A DNA stretch of 64,000 nucleotides from NCBI GenBank assembly GCA_014529385.2, contig CM043957.1, forward strand, positions 84,468,881 through 84,532,880, in the 5' to 3' direction. How positions within the stretch are numbered: position 1 is the first letter of the stretch; every line of letters begins with the position of its first letter. The notes beneath the pieces are model-generated. The model worked only from the letters and a program-made list of their open reading frames with translations. It had not been told where the DNA came from and made no database searches. Below, one piece after another: positions 21,121 to 30,545 of the stretch. Made by a program: the position numbers and the translations under genes. Source of the stretch: Adiantum capillus-veneris (lineage: Eukaryota > Streptophyta > Polypodiopsida > Polypodiales > Pteridaceae).

Positions 21121-21629
21121 TTAGTTACTATTGGCCCTCCATGTCTACATAGTTTACGTTGTATGAGCTTGTTTATGGAAAGGAATCTCGTATGCCTATA
21201 CATGTACAAGTGGATGCATTGAAGTTTTTGTGTAGAATGCAAGGTGAGCATAAAGACACGTTGTAGGAAAGAATTCTTGCTCTAGAGTTGTTGCAAATCA
21301 TTAGAGAGAAAGCCACTGATTATTTTCTTTAGCAGGTAGAGACAAGGATGTAAAAAATGAATGAGAGACTGGCAGAGAAAGAGATTAAAGAGGGAGATCT
21401 TGTAATGAAATATGATTCTCTCTTGGATTTCACTTTTCAAAAGAAGTTAAGGGACAAATGGTTGGGGGCGTACAAAGTGAAGCATGTTTTTCTGAATGGC
21501 ACATATGAGTTGCAAAAACTATATGGTGAACCTTTGTGTTATAGAATAAATGGTTATAGATTGAAGAAATATTTGCAAGGAATGTGGTTCCGGATGCAAA
21601 TAGTCTCTTGGTTGAGCATAAATGCTTGA
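21121..21629 (+). pseudogene. Gypsy integrase C-terminal end
   Basis: Degenerate ELVYGKESRMPIHVQVDALK, then from 21357 KEGDLVMKYDSLLDFTFQKK and FLNGTYELQ..YRINGYRLKKY, the typical C-terminal end of Ty3/Gypsy integrase just before the polypurine tract and 3' LTR. Stops lie at about 21266 and 21334. Confidence 0.75.
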
Positions 21630-21648
21630 CCTAGAGGGTGGGCAATGA

Positions 21649-22838
21649 TGATAAACAATTTTTGGCGTGAATAGAGTAGTGTGTAGATGCATGGGTATGT
21701 GTATAAAAATACATGCATTTGGAAGCTTCACAATGTGGTTTTGGGTTTCAAACATGATGCAACGTGTACACATTGTAAATAGTCAGGTTTGTGTGCAGGT
21801 AGTCGGACACATGTACATGCTTAGACAGGGTGTTGAAGCCTTAGATGTGGCTCCAAGTGGCTTCTTTTGGCTCTAGGGAATTTTTTTGAGCTTTCTAGAA
21901 TGTAAATAATGAAAGTGGAAAGTGTGGGCACTCTCATCCCGACCCTAAAGCTTGACACGTGTGGTAATTGTCTATTTGCGACGCCCAATATGTAGTGATG
22001 CATGAACCAACCTAGGAGTGGTCAAAAATAGAATGTGGATATGTGACAATGAATTTTGGGTATTAAGGATCAAGCCTACGAAATTTGGTGTATTATGGAG
22101 TTTTTTTGGTATTTTCTCATGAAAAATGCCAGTCGGGGGTCCAAATTAGCCAAATCTGGCCCTAAAATGGTCAAATGGTGTAAAATGACTGAAAAATGCC
22201 ACATCAAACATGGTGCCGTGAGTGTTTGAGCTTGAGGAGTGTGTGAAGGAGCAAGCAGGGTCACTACAAGTGGCCATATGCAGTCCCGTGGCCCATCTTG
22301 TTTGCATCCTGTTTTTGAGTGTGTGGAGGAGTGTGAGAGTTTCTTCTCTTCAACTTTGCACTTGGGAAAGTCTACGGAATCTCTAAGGTTACCATGGATG
22401 TGTGTGTGCAAGGAATTGAGGGAAGAAGGTGTGATTTTCTGCAAGACTATGTGACCTTGTATCGATGCAATTAGGGTTGAGGCTACACCAAAGAGTCCGA
22501 TAGAGTGGAGTTTGATGAAGATTTTGCAATGGTTTGAGAGTGGCATTTTGTGCCTGGTGTTTTTTAGTTTTTGGAGGTTTTTCTTGTGTCTTTTGGTCAC
22601 CATCAAGTGGGATTATGAGCTTTGATAAACTCAACTCACTACGACGTAGTGTCTCTTGGCAAACAAGGGTTTGTAGTTCGAGACATTTAGAGCTTGAAGT
22701 GGGTTTGTGAGTAGGATTTTATTTGATATCTTGAGTGGTGTGTGAGGTGAGAAAATTAAGAGAATAATATGGGCTGTGTTAAGGTGTGAGGGTGTGTGAG
22801 TGTGTCCATGGTGTCTTTTGCTCCATCAACGATGAGAT
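21649..22838 (+). repeat. Gypsy 3' LTR
   Basis: About 1.19 kb starting TGATGATAAACAATTTTTGG. The right limit is set where PPR consensus (GGGTTGTTGGAGAGATGTG, then LNNALI) resumes; the exact CA end is uncertain by about 15 bp. Confidence 0.7.
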
Positions 22839-23443
22839 TGCTTTTTTGGGGTTGTTGGAGAGATGTGTTGTGCTTAATAATGCTTTGATCAATGTATGCC
22901 AAATGTCATGCCCTTACAAATCATGAAAAATTCATGAAGAAATTTTTGTTTGAGATGTCTCGCTTTGAATGCATGATTGCATATATGCCCAACATGGTTG
23001 TCGCAAAAAAAATCTCCATGTCGTTTTCACCAAGTAAGAAGTTCATTATGAGCTTTTTGTTTGAGATGTCTCACTTTGAATGTGTTGATTGCATATATGC
23101 CCAATATGGCTATGGAAAAGAAGCTCCATGTTGTTTTCACCAAATGCAAAGGGAAAGCCTTTCTTGCAGTGTGAAACATGCTATGCTTGGCAATGTGTTG
23201 GTTGATATGTATGTCAAATATGGTGCCCTTACAAAAGCAAGAAAAAATTATGGATAACCTTCCTATCCTAGATGTTTTCTCTTAGAACACCTTGATTGCA
23301 AGATGAAAAGGGAAGTCTTTTCACCTATGCTTACACATTGAAGGTATGTGGACTTACACAAGAAGCAAGATGTTGACATGTGTGAGAAAAATCATGATGT
23401 GATTTCGTTAGGGGCTGTTAAAGAAACATGTTATAATTAGCAA
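22839..23443 (+). pseudogene. PPR gene relic, segment 3
   Basis: It resumes with a GLLE..VVLNNALI-MYAKCHALT reading, then YGKEAPCCFHQMQRESLSC and MLGNVLVDMYVKYGALTKAR (23094-23255). A partial internal duplication is visible (FLFEMSRFEC.. and FLFEMSHFEC..). It ends where the Copia LTR begins at 23444. Confidence 0.75.
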
Positions 23444-23671
23444 TGTTGGAATTGGTGTTGCATGGATGCACACACAAGTTGGAGAAGATGAAGAAGCTCA
23501 AGGCACACAATAGAGATTATATTGATTAGTGCGCAAATAGAAAGGTAAGTTAACCCTAGAGTGATGGGCATATATACAATACATGGGGGGAAAAACCTCC
23601 TAGCGAGGGAAAAAGTACCCTTGACGGTCCTAATCGTGTTCACACACATCACTACCACATATATGGTAAAA
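23444..23671 (-). repeat. 3' LTR of Copia-4 (minus strand)
   Basis: About 228 bp, homologous in reverse to the 227-bp LTRs of Copia-1 (34649-34875, 39488-39713): TTACCATATATG at the start and TTCCAACA at the end. It sits at a GGCAATG-like point of the PPR relic. Confidence 0.8.
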
Positions 23672-24330
23672 AATCTCCCTTGGGAGTGATGTGGTGAATG
23701 AGACTTGGCACATGCTGTATAGGGAAGCTCCATGCCCTAACGATATGATCAATCCACAAAGGGAAGCAAGCCCAAAGCTTTGTAAAAAGCTTTGAACTTC
23801 TCAAGTGGCAACGCCTTTGTGAGAAAATCTGCAAGGTTTTGATGTCTCGACACATAACCCAAGCTGATCTCTCCGGCTGATAGTCTCTCCTTGACATAGT
23901 GATAGTGCACCTCAATGTGATTTTTGCAAGCATGAAAACTAGGTTCCTTGCAAGTGCCAATGTGCTATGTTTTTCAATGTAGATGATGTTGGTAGTTTCT
24001 TGTCCAATATCCAAATCAATCATAAGGCATCTGAGCCACACACTCAACCATAACTATGAAGACATAGTGATAATGCACCTCAATGTGATTTTTGCTAGAA
24101 TGAAAACTAGGTTCCTCGCAACTGCCAATGTGCTCTGACTATCAATGTAGATGATGTTGGGTAGTTTCCTGTCCAATACCCAAATCAATCATAAGGCATC
24201 TAAGCCACACACTCCACCATAGCTATTAAGACTGTCTTGTACATAGCTTCACAAGAGGAATTGGCCACATTAGTTTGCTTCTTGCTCAACCACGATATGC
24301 ATGAACTATCAAGCATGAACGAATTTTTTT
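23672..24330 (-). pseudogene. Copia-4 RNase H and 3' end, with internal tandem duplication
   Basis: 24047-23652 reads CVWLRCLMIDLDIGQ-like RNase H, LQIFSQRRCHLRSSKL, and the tail just before the LTR, about 60-70% like Copia-1. A 168-bp block is duplicated in tandem at 23893-24060 and 24061-24229 (RNase H helix region). WLSKKQ-like sequence at about 24280 leads into unrecognised DNA. Confidence 0.75.
23893..24229. repeat. 168-bp tandem duplication within Copia-4
   Basis: Units start GACATAGTGATA.TGCACCTC. They differ at a handful of sites, including AAGCATG/TAGAATG and GGCATCTGAG/GGCATCTAAG. Confidence 0.85.
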
Positions 24331-25690
24331 TGTGGAGAAGTGTCATAACAACCAACCCAATCTAAGTCTGAAAAAATGTGCAAATATGGCGGCAATGATC
24401 CCCCTTGGGATAAAACAACCTAAGATGTAAATCACCACAAAAGTCACAAAATATCCTTTTAATAGCCTATCAATGCCTCATCAATGCTTAGACCATCGGC
24501 TATAATTGCCTTTGATTTAGGGTATTTATCTATATTAAGGAATTTAGGTGAGAGAATGAGAGTAACTTAAAAGTCCATAAGAAATTTTAGCGGGGGTTTA
24601 GAGGCAAGTATAGATATTAATCACCATTCAACATGCATAATATTTAGATAAGTATGATCTCCAGGAACCTATGGATAAAGAGAGTTTTTTCTACTCTCTC
24701 TAAGCCATATTAGCCCGGTACTCTTAAGAACTTGAAATAACATCTTAGTTAGTGGTTACTAACGTTGTTAGTTAAGAAAAACAAATAATTCGTTCTTCTA
24801 AGTAAGAGGAAAGCTTGCTTATGGAAACATGAGAGCTTAAGCATGAATTAACTAGGTAACCCAAATTTTTTGAAGATGTGAAATAGCATGAAGATGACAA
24901 GAAAAACATTAACTTGATGCATGTATAGTAGAGTCTTCTCCTTTCTTTTGTGGCGTAGTCGGCCCTCTTCTTCTTCACCTTCACTTGAGGACCATAATTA
25001 TGCTACTTGGAATGAGACAAAGGAGATTCAAGCTATGGAAATCTTGAGGGTTAAGAGAGAGGAGAGGGAGAGTGTAATGAGAAGAAGAAGATCAAGTTAT
25101 GGCAAGCTTGGTTATGGTTTTGGCCATAGCTTCACTTGGAGAAGAGGTGTGTGTAAGAGGAGTGTGTTGCAAGAGGCTTGGCTATGGCTTCTTCAAGATT
25201 TCTCTAGAACTTACTCTCTAATTTACATCCTATAAGGGATGGCATTCTAACCATGTTTATTATTTTTAAATGCAAGCATGGTCTTTGCACCAAGCATGGT
25301 AGGAAGGCTATTGGACGTTTGTGTAGTGAAATATGCTTGCATGGTCCTAGGACCAAGCATACTAGCAAGGATTGTGGACTAAGAACACTTTTTTTTACAA
25401 ACATAAACTTGGAGATAGGTAATTGAAGCATGGTCTCAACACCTGACATGATTGCATGGTCTTAGGACCAAACATGCTAGTGAGCGCTTAAAACCAAGCA
25501 TGTTGGCATGCTTTTATGACCTTGCACAATGATCGTACTAGCCTTAATAAGTCTCATGACTCACAAGGACCCTCACTATAGATCAAACAAGGTGAGAAGC
25601 CACAATGCTCTACATAAGCCCCCTAGTTAATGCCTCTCTTAAACACTACATTCAAAAGCAGGGAACAACATTGACTTTGCCACATGGCCG
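24331..25690. other. anonymous AT-rich DNA between Copia-4 pieces
   Basis: No gene recognised. At 25240-25520 the words GCATGGTC.TAG.ACCAAGCATG and TAGCAAGG/TAGTGAG recur four times as degenerate units of about 70-90 bp. This stretch separates the RT and RNase H parts of one Copia family, so it may be an insertion into it. Confidence 0.35.
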
Positions 25691-25949
25691 TATTCAACAA
25701 GCTTCATCCAATGGGTCACAATTACTCAAAACAAGATTAATCCAACGTACCACAATAGCTCCAAAAGAGTTCCAAGAGTCTACTACGGGCTTATGTAGGC
25801 CAAAAAGGTAAATGTTGTACAAAGAATAAGACCAACTCACATGTCCAATGGCTGGCCAGATGAGGTTTTTACACACTAAATTTCTAGACAGTAAACAACA
25901 TGATACAATGATAAAAATGATACAACAAGATTGGAAGGCATCAAATCTT

Positions 25950-26440
25950 AATGGTTTCGTGATTGAGAGCTCGGTAATGCGAGCGACATCTGTAAGATCC
26001 CCAACATCATGAAGACTCAATTTCAAACTTGTTTCATTGGAGTAGCAATAGTTTTTCATTTCTCAATTTCAAACTTGTCTCCATTAGAGTGGCAATAGGT
26101 TTCCAATCCTCGAATTCAAACTTACATAGAATGTTTATATGTATCTTGCTTGGCACAAAGCAATACCTCCATCACACTAATTAAATTGTATGCCCAAGTA
26201 ATGATGCAAACGCTCCAAGTATTTCATCTTGAGAGTGGCATTAAATTCAGTCTTAAACTAAAAAATGTGTGTCTATTTGGACCAGTAATTAGCATATCAT
26301 CTTCATACAAAATGAGGATGAGAAATACATCACCCTCACGTTTGACATACAAAGTGCTTTTAGTTGGACTATTATAAAAGCCTTGTTTAACCAAATGAAT
26401 GTGATCTTTCTCATACCAAGCACAAAGATGTTGGGATTTA
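25950..26440 (-). pseudogene. Copia-4 reverse transcriptase fragment
   Basis: 26430-26250 reads AWYEKDHIHLVKQGFYNSPT and STLYVKREGDVFLILILYED, with the active-site motif written YEDD instead of YVDD. Further down it matches the HYLGIQF..CDGGIALC segment of Copia-1 with stops, and then a SLHDVGDLTDVARITEL piece that Copia-1 itself has lost. Minus strand, same family and orientation as 23444-24330. Confidence 0.75.
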
Positions 26441-26611
26441 GGCCAACTCGCCGCATGCCCATGTCCATTACTAATCCATCTAACCTTATTCATTAATACA
26501 TAATAGATGAAGGAGCAGTGTGGCATTGTTATCCTCACTCTGTGCTTCACCCACCCTGTGTGTCTGCTCTTCTTCTCCCTCGGACTCTACATGCATCACA
26601 CAATCTACGAG

Positions 26612-26623
26612 TGGTATTAGAGC
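26612..26623 (+). other. retroelement primer-binding site-like sequence
   Basis: TGGTATTAGAGC, 11 of 12 matches to the initiator tRNA-Met complement. Confidence 0.45.
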
Positions 26624-26758
26624 TTCGGTTAGTAGCACATCAAAAAATAATTTTCCACCTGCATTTTTGGCATTGGATTTGACTCTCGATGCTTCTTTGG
26701 CATTTGACACCGGCTTCAATGATAGAGGGAGATTAGGTGATTCTTCTCTGGCATCAAA

Positions 26759-26788
26759 GACGGTGTGTGCTTTTTGACACACACCGTC
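26759..26788. repeat. perfect 11-bp hairpin
   Basis: GACGGTGTGTG and CACACACCGTC around an 8-nt loop. Too isolated to call a terminator. Confidence 0.7.
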
Positions 26789-27051
26789 TCACCATTGGCA
26801 AATTATCTCCTCAGCATCGGATACACATACACACTCCAATTTTTGGCTTCAATGACTCTCGCATCTTTGAATAGGTGAGACACTTTCATATGGCGACAAA
26901 TATCAACATCAAACCCTAATTTCCTCGACATCAACAACTCATTTTCTTCGCTTGTGTTGGGAGAAGAGGGGGAGGCCGATTGCTTAGATTATTCAACACA
27001 TGCTCACAAACATCCCCATCAACCTGTCCACCTCTTTACCCAATTTCCAAG

Positions 27052-27070
27052 CACACACACACACACACAC
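27052..27070. repeat. (CA)9 microsatellite
   Basis: 19 bases of alternating C and A. Confidence 0.95.
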
Positions 27071-27632
27071 CTAGACTATGACACATACACATAACATAGA
27101 ATTGACATAAACAAGCTTGTAAGAGTGTGTAAGAGTATTGTAAGAGATAGAGACTTGATTAGAGAGTACACAACAAATAGAACATAGCATAAGAGAGTAG
27201 AGAAGAGAATCTGCAAGAGAAAGGCCTAAATCTAGCCCCAAACTCCACGGCACCTCACTTGTGGAGTTGGTATTTAATATATTATTTGTGAGTTTAAGGT
27301 GCCAAAAATTGAGCCCCTCTTTTTTACAACCACTTCACTTTTGTAAATGAGTGAAGCTCATTTGTTCTTGCATGACCCATAAGGGGATTTTCCACTACAA
27401 TTATTAACAAAGCCATAGTGGCTTATTGAAATGAGATTCTAAAATACCGTGTGAATATAAAATGGTCAAGAGTAATTGTCGGCGCCTTTTCATCAACTCC
27501 CCGCATTCCACTCTACAAAATCATCATCATAAACTCAATTAGAAAATAAATATACAACACATAATTAACCATTATGCCAGCTATCCCAATTGCAGCTAAC
27601 CACTACAACAGGAGGGTGCCTAGTCTCGTAAC
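27071..27632 (-). repeat. putative 3' LTR of a chromovirus, minus strand
   Basis: On the minus strand a purine-rich GGTGGGAGGGA is followed at about 27632 by TGTTACGAGACTAGGC, the usual layout of polypurine tract plus LTR start. The LTR then reads down through a TCTCTTCTCTACTCTC tract. Its far end is not defined. Confidence 0.5.
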
Positions 27633-28260
27633 ATCCCTCCCACCAGGGATAGCAACTGTCCTCAATTGCTCAATAGAGAAATCAATTGGACCATGAGTGA
27701 TGGAAACTGTGGAGAATGTCGGGGAAGTTGCAAAAAACCTTTTCAGGTATCCATTGGCATCCTCTCTAGGGTGGCCCTTGAAAGTCAAAAGGTAACAGTT
27801 ATAAACCATGCCACTGCGTGCAGTAGTAGTGGTCTCGTGATCAACTATTTTGTCAGGGATGAGTTGCTCTTCTTGGTCTACAAGTGAAGATGGGTCTTCA
27901 AAAATGTGGTGTGTAGGTAGGGGTCCTTAGAATGGGAATAAAATACTAATGTGAAATGCATTGTGAATGTGCCAATGTGCAGGTAGGTCTAAATGGAAAG
28001 AAACATCATTAATGACAGCTGAAATTTTAAAAGGTCCATAAAAATGAGGAGCAAGCTTAACAAAGACATTGGTATCAACACTTTTGATCCTTCGTTTTTC
28101 AATTTGAAGTAAAACATAATCACCTTCTTTGAATTGGTGTGCCTTGTGGTGCTTGTTAGCATACTTAGTATAAAGTTCTTGTGAGTGTTTAATAGCAGAA
28201 TGCACACTTGCATAAACATCATGAAAGTTAATAGTGAAATCATCAGCGATGAACAGGCAT
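27633..28260 (-). pseudogene. Gypsy chromovirus integrase C-terminus and chromodomain
   Basis: 28205-27927 reads ELYTKYANKHHKAHQFKEGD and FYGPFKISAVINDVSFHLDL, the C-terminal integrase region. After a frameshift at about 27925 it reads FEDPSSLVDQEEQLIPDKIV and then a chromodomain remnant with YLLTFKGHPREDANGYLKRFF. The chromodomain marks the chromovirus branch, whose integrases are steered to chromatin marks. Only the 3' end of the element is here; 28261 begins a different LTR-like sequence. Confidence 0.8.
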
Positions 28261-29160
28261 TGTTGGGTGTAGTGGCTATGATGGATGGCGACACTGAGGG
28301 TCCATGGCTCCTTGAGCGTGTAGAGCAGAGAGGGGATGAATGAAGAGAAGGAGAGGAGAGAGATGATTATAACACAGCAGGTTACAATAACGCCTTGTTT
28401 TTCAAAAAATTATTATTATATATGATGCTTTCACCTCATACTAAAAAGGATTGGAGTGCATCTGCATGCTCCAAGAGAGTGATCCCACGGGATTAGACCA
28501 TACAGGGCTTGAACCCAACAATCCCCGCCTCAAGCCCGAACTAGACAGACCATTCTCATGATACTTCGAGTTTTTGGTGTACTCGTCAACCATGAGTTTT
28601 AGGTTCTTCACAACCAAGGATTTTTGGTGTATCCATAACCTGGTGCTATGATAGTAGAACCCCCCTTGAACAGATAGGGTGTAGGTCAAAAAGTTAGCTA
28701 CCAATGATTGGAGTTTTTGGTTCACTGCTAAACCTTGGGTTAAGGTGTACCTAGTAACCTCATGAGAAGCAGAACAAAATAGGACTTGAACAGATAAATT
28801 TTGGGAGGTCTTACCACTCATGTATGTGTGGCAGTGTCTAACTCGTACAGATTTTTATCATGGCAACATCTGACATCTGATAAGAGAAAACAAGGCTTTT
28901 GACTGATTGTGTTGACAATAAACACACAAAACAAATCTATGATACTTAACAAAAGAAAAATAGCTTTTTGAACTATGTTGATGTACAGAGTGCTCGAGAA
29001 GTGAATGGTTTGCACAATGATTGTAATGATTGTGCATCTCCCAACAATTGGCAACCCATGTATCTTCTCGCTTCATCTGGTTTCTTTGCCGATCTCAAGC
29101 TCTTGATCCTACCGTTTATTTTTACCTTTGTGCGTGTCACTAACAAGGGACCCTGTGGCT
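28261..29160 (-). mobile_element. possible LTR-type element remnant, 3' part, minus strand
   Basis: The word TGTTGGGTGTAG.GGCTATG occurs at 28261 and 29651 on the plus strand. At 29651 it abuts an antisense primer-binding site, so it represents an LTR 3' end on the minus strand. The copy at 28261 would then be the end of the 3' LTR. Beyond about 22 bp the two copies are not clearly alike. Within the stretch, GGATTTTTGGTGTA- and GAGTTTTTGGTGTACTC-type phrases recur (28565-28740). No coding region. Confidence 0.35.
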
Positions 29161-29637
29161 AGCAGCCTTTTGAAATGCTCGCAAAACCACCAAGAAGTTT
29201 GACCAAAAAACTATGTTGGATTGCAATACAAACAGCCAACTTATAGTAGCATTTTGAAATGCATCCTTGGTGTCATTTATTTGCAGCATCATTTTGATAT
29301 GCTAGTGAAAGGAACCACCTTGTGCAGAAGCTTTTTGATATGGTAGTTGAAGAGAGACCACCTCTAATACAATTGGATAGACAACATCTCAATATGCTCG
29401 CAAAACTGCCCAAAAGCCTTCAATGCCTTTTGATATGCTGTCGTTTGTTGCAAGCTAGGGATGACAACATTTTGAGAAGCTTTACAAAGCTGCTTGTCAA
29501 AAAATGATAAATCTGCAGTGTTTTGAAATGTGAGGCCACCCTTGTCTGCCTGGGAACAATCGCCTGCAACACTTCAATAAAGCCCCTTTTGATATGCTCC
29601 GCCTGAGAGCAGCGCGTTGAGATGTTGCACGCATCTG
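29161..29637 (-). repeat. leader region with a reiterated AGCATATCAAAA motif
   Basis: About ten variants of TTTTGATATGCT (plus strand) occur at irregular 35-70 bp intervals, for example near 29170, 29255, 29290, 29330, 29390, 29430, 29470, 29520 and 29590. The stretch ends at the primer-binding site, so in the element's own orientation it is the 5' leader. Function unknown. Confidence 0.6.
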
Positions 29638-29649
29638 GCTCTGATGCCA
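29638..29649 (-). other. primer-binding site, minus strand
   Basis: TGGCATCAGAGC on the minus strand, one base off the initiator tRNA-Met complement, one base after an LTR-like end CCCAACA at 29651. Confidence 0.6.
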
Positions 29650-29689
29650 GTGTTGGGTGTAGCGGCTATGGTGAAAATCTCTTTTCTCA

Positions 29690-30465
29690 TTGATGATGGC
29701 ACCTTTGGTGCCACAAACAAAGTCTTGGCCTTTATTTAGTGATTCGATGCAGCCTTTGGAGATGAGGGCTTCAAGGAGTCCTCTAAGCTAGGAAATGTAG
29801 CTATGCATTTTCAAAAGTCTGTCGGACAATGGTGGGCTAGTCTACGAGCTAATGGCAAAGCTCCAAAGACATGGAAAGCTCTAAGAGTTTCCATAATGAA
29901 GCAGCTTCTTGCAAGTGATGCCAAAGACAAAGTTCTCACCAAATGGTGAAGCTTGAAGCTATCTCCCAACAAGTCTATCCACAAGTATGTGGCCAACTTT
30001 TGGGATTTAAGGACCATTACTGAAGTCATACACCATACCATGGTTGCTTCAAAAATTAATTTTCAACAAGGGGCTAAGAGGAATTCTAAGCCTGTGGAAA
30101 CTAAAGACCGAAATGAGCGTAGAGGGAAGAACAATGCTCAAAATTATTCTCAAGGCAACTCTAGAAAACAACAACAACAAAACCAAGGAGAAAGGAGTCT
30201 ACAAAGGTAAGAATAAACTCTCTCCCAAAGAGTTAGAGAGTTTTTGCAAAGACAACAAATGCTTCAAGTGCAGAGAGCAAGGACATGGCTATCGCACTTG
30301 TCCCAAAAGAAATGCATGCAGTAAGCCACCTAGGGCTTCTATGGTTGAAGCTCCAAAAGAGGATACTCATTGCAAAGGATCATCCCTTTCTTATGCTTGG
30401 GGAAAGGTGAGGGAGCATGGGGCATTTATCCTTTTTGACCCTGGCTCCATAGGTGATGCTTGATT
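29690..30465 (+). pseudogene. Gypsy-type gag remnant with zinc knuckle
   Basis: The plus strand reads WWASLRANGKAPKTWKALRV and LLASDAKDKVLTKW, a stop at 29947, then KLSPNKSIHKYVANFWDL and, after an apparent internal deletion, VIHHTMVASKINF. A frameshift near 30205 leads to CFKCREQGHGYRTCP (C-x2-C-x4-H-x4-C, the RNA-binding knuckle). It ends with ILFDPGS, the start of an aspartic protease in a divergent form. The rest of pol is missing, replaced by a long non-coding stretch. Confidence 0.75.
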
Positions 30466-30545
30466 GATGATTAGGATGTGATTAGAGTTAGTCAATTCAT
30501 GGATAATCTCTATTTTCATTGGAGGAGCATTCTCTTGCATCCACT
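30450..30545 (+). repeat. ~95-bp dispersed repeat R2, copy 1
   Basis: Starts TAGGTGATGCTTGATTGATG. A direct copy lies at 33380-33475. It begins just where gag/protease similarity stops. Confidence 0.8.

Larger units (their letters stand above)
19033..22838 (+). mobile_element. Gypsy LTR element inserted in the PPR relic, internally rearranged
   Basis: Two direct copies of the same LTR bracket the element, both starting TGATGATA.ACAATTTTTGGCG. The 3' LTR is preceded by a purine-rich AGAGGGTGGGCAA. PPR sequence stops at the left LTR and resumes right of 22838. Inside, integrase C-terminal sequence reads on the plus strand (21121-21625, next to the 3' LTR, as expected), but RNase H and integrase zinc-binding sequence read on the minus strand (20978-19900). 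So either an internal inversion or a second nested element is present. Target duplication is not clear. Confidence 0.75.
26441..27049 (+). other. edge of another LTR element with primer-binding-site-like sequence
   Basis: TGGTATTAGAGC at 26612-26623 is one base off the TGGTATCAGAGC complement of initiator tRNA-Met, used by most plant Copia elements and many Gypsy elements. It is followed by leader-like sequence and an 11-bp hairpin at 26759-26788. No gag is recognisable, so the element is only a stub. Confidence 0.4.

Noticed and set aside
26759-26788. Transcription terminator
   Set aside because: Rho-independent terminators are a bacterial feature; the hairpin has no fitting context in plant nuclear DNA.
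29638-29660. tRNA gene remnant
   Set aside because: The GCTCTGATGCCA match is the antisense of a retroelement primer-binding site beside an LTR-like end; no cloverleaf can be drawn.
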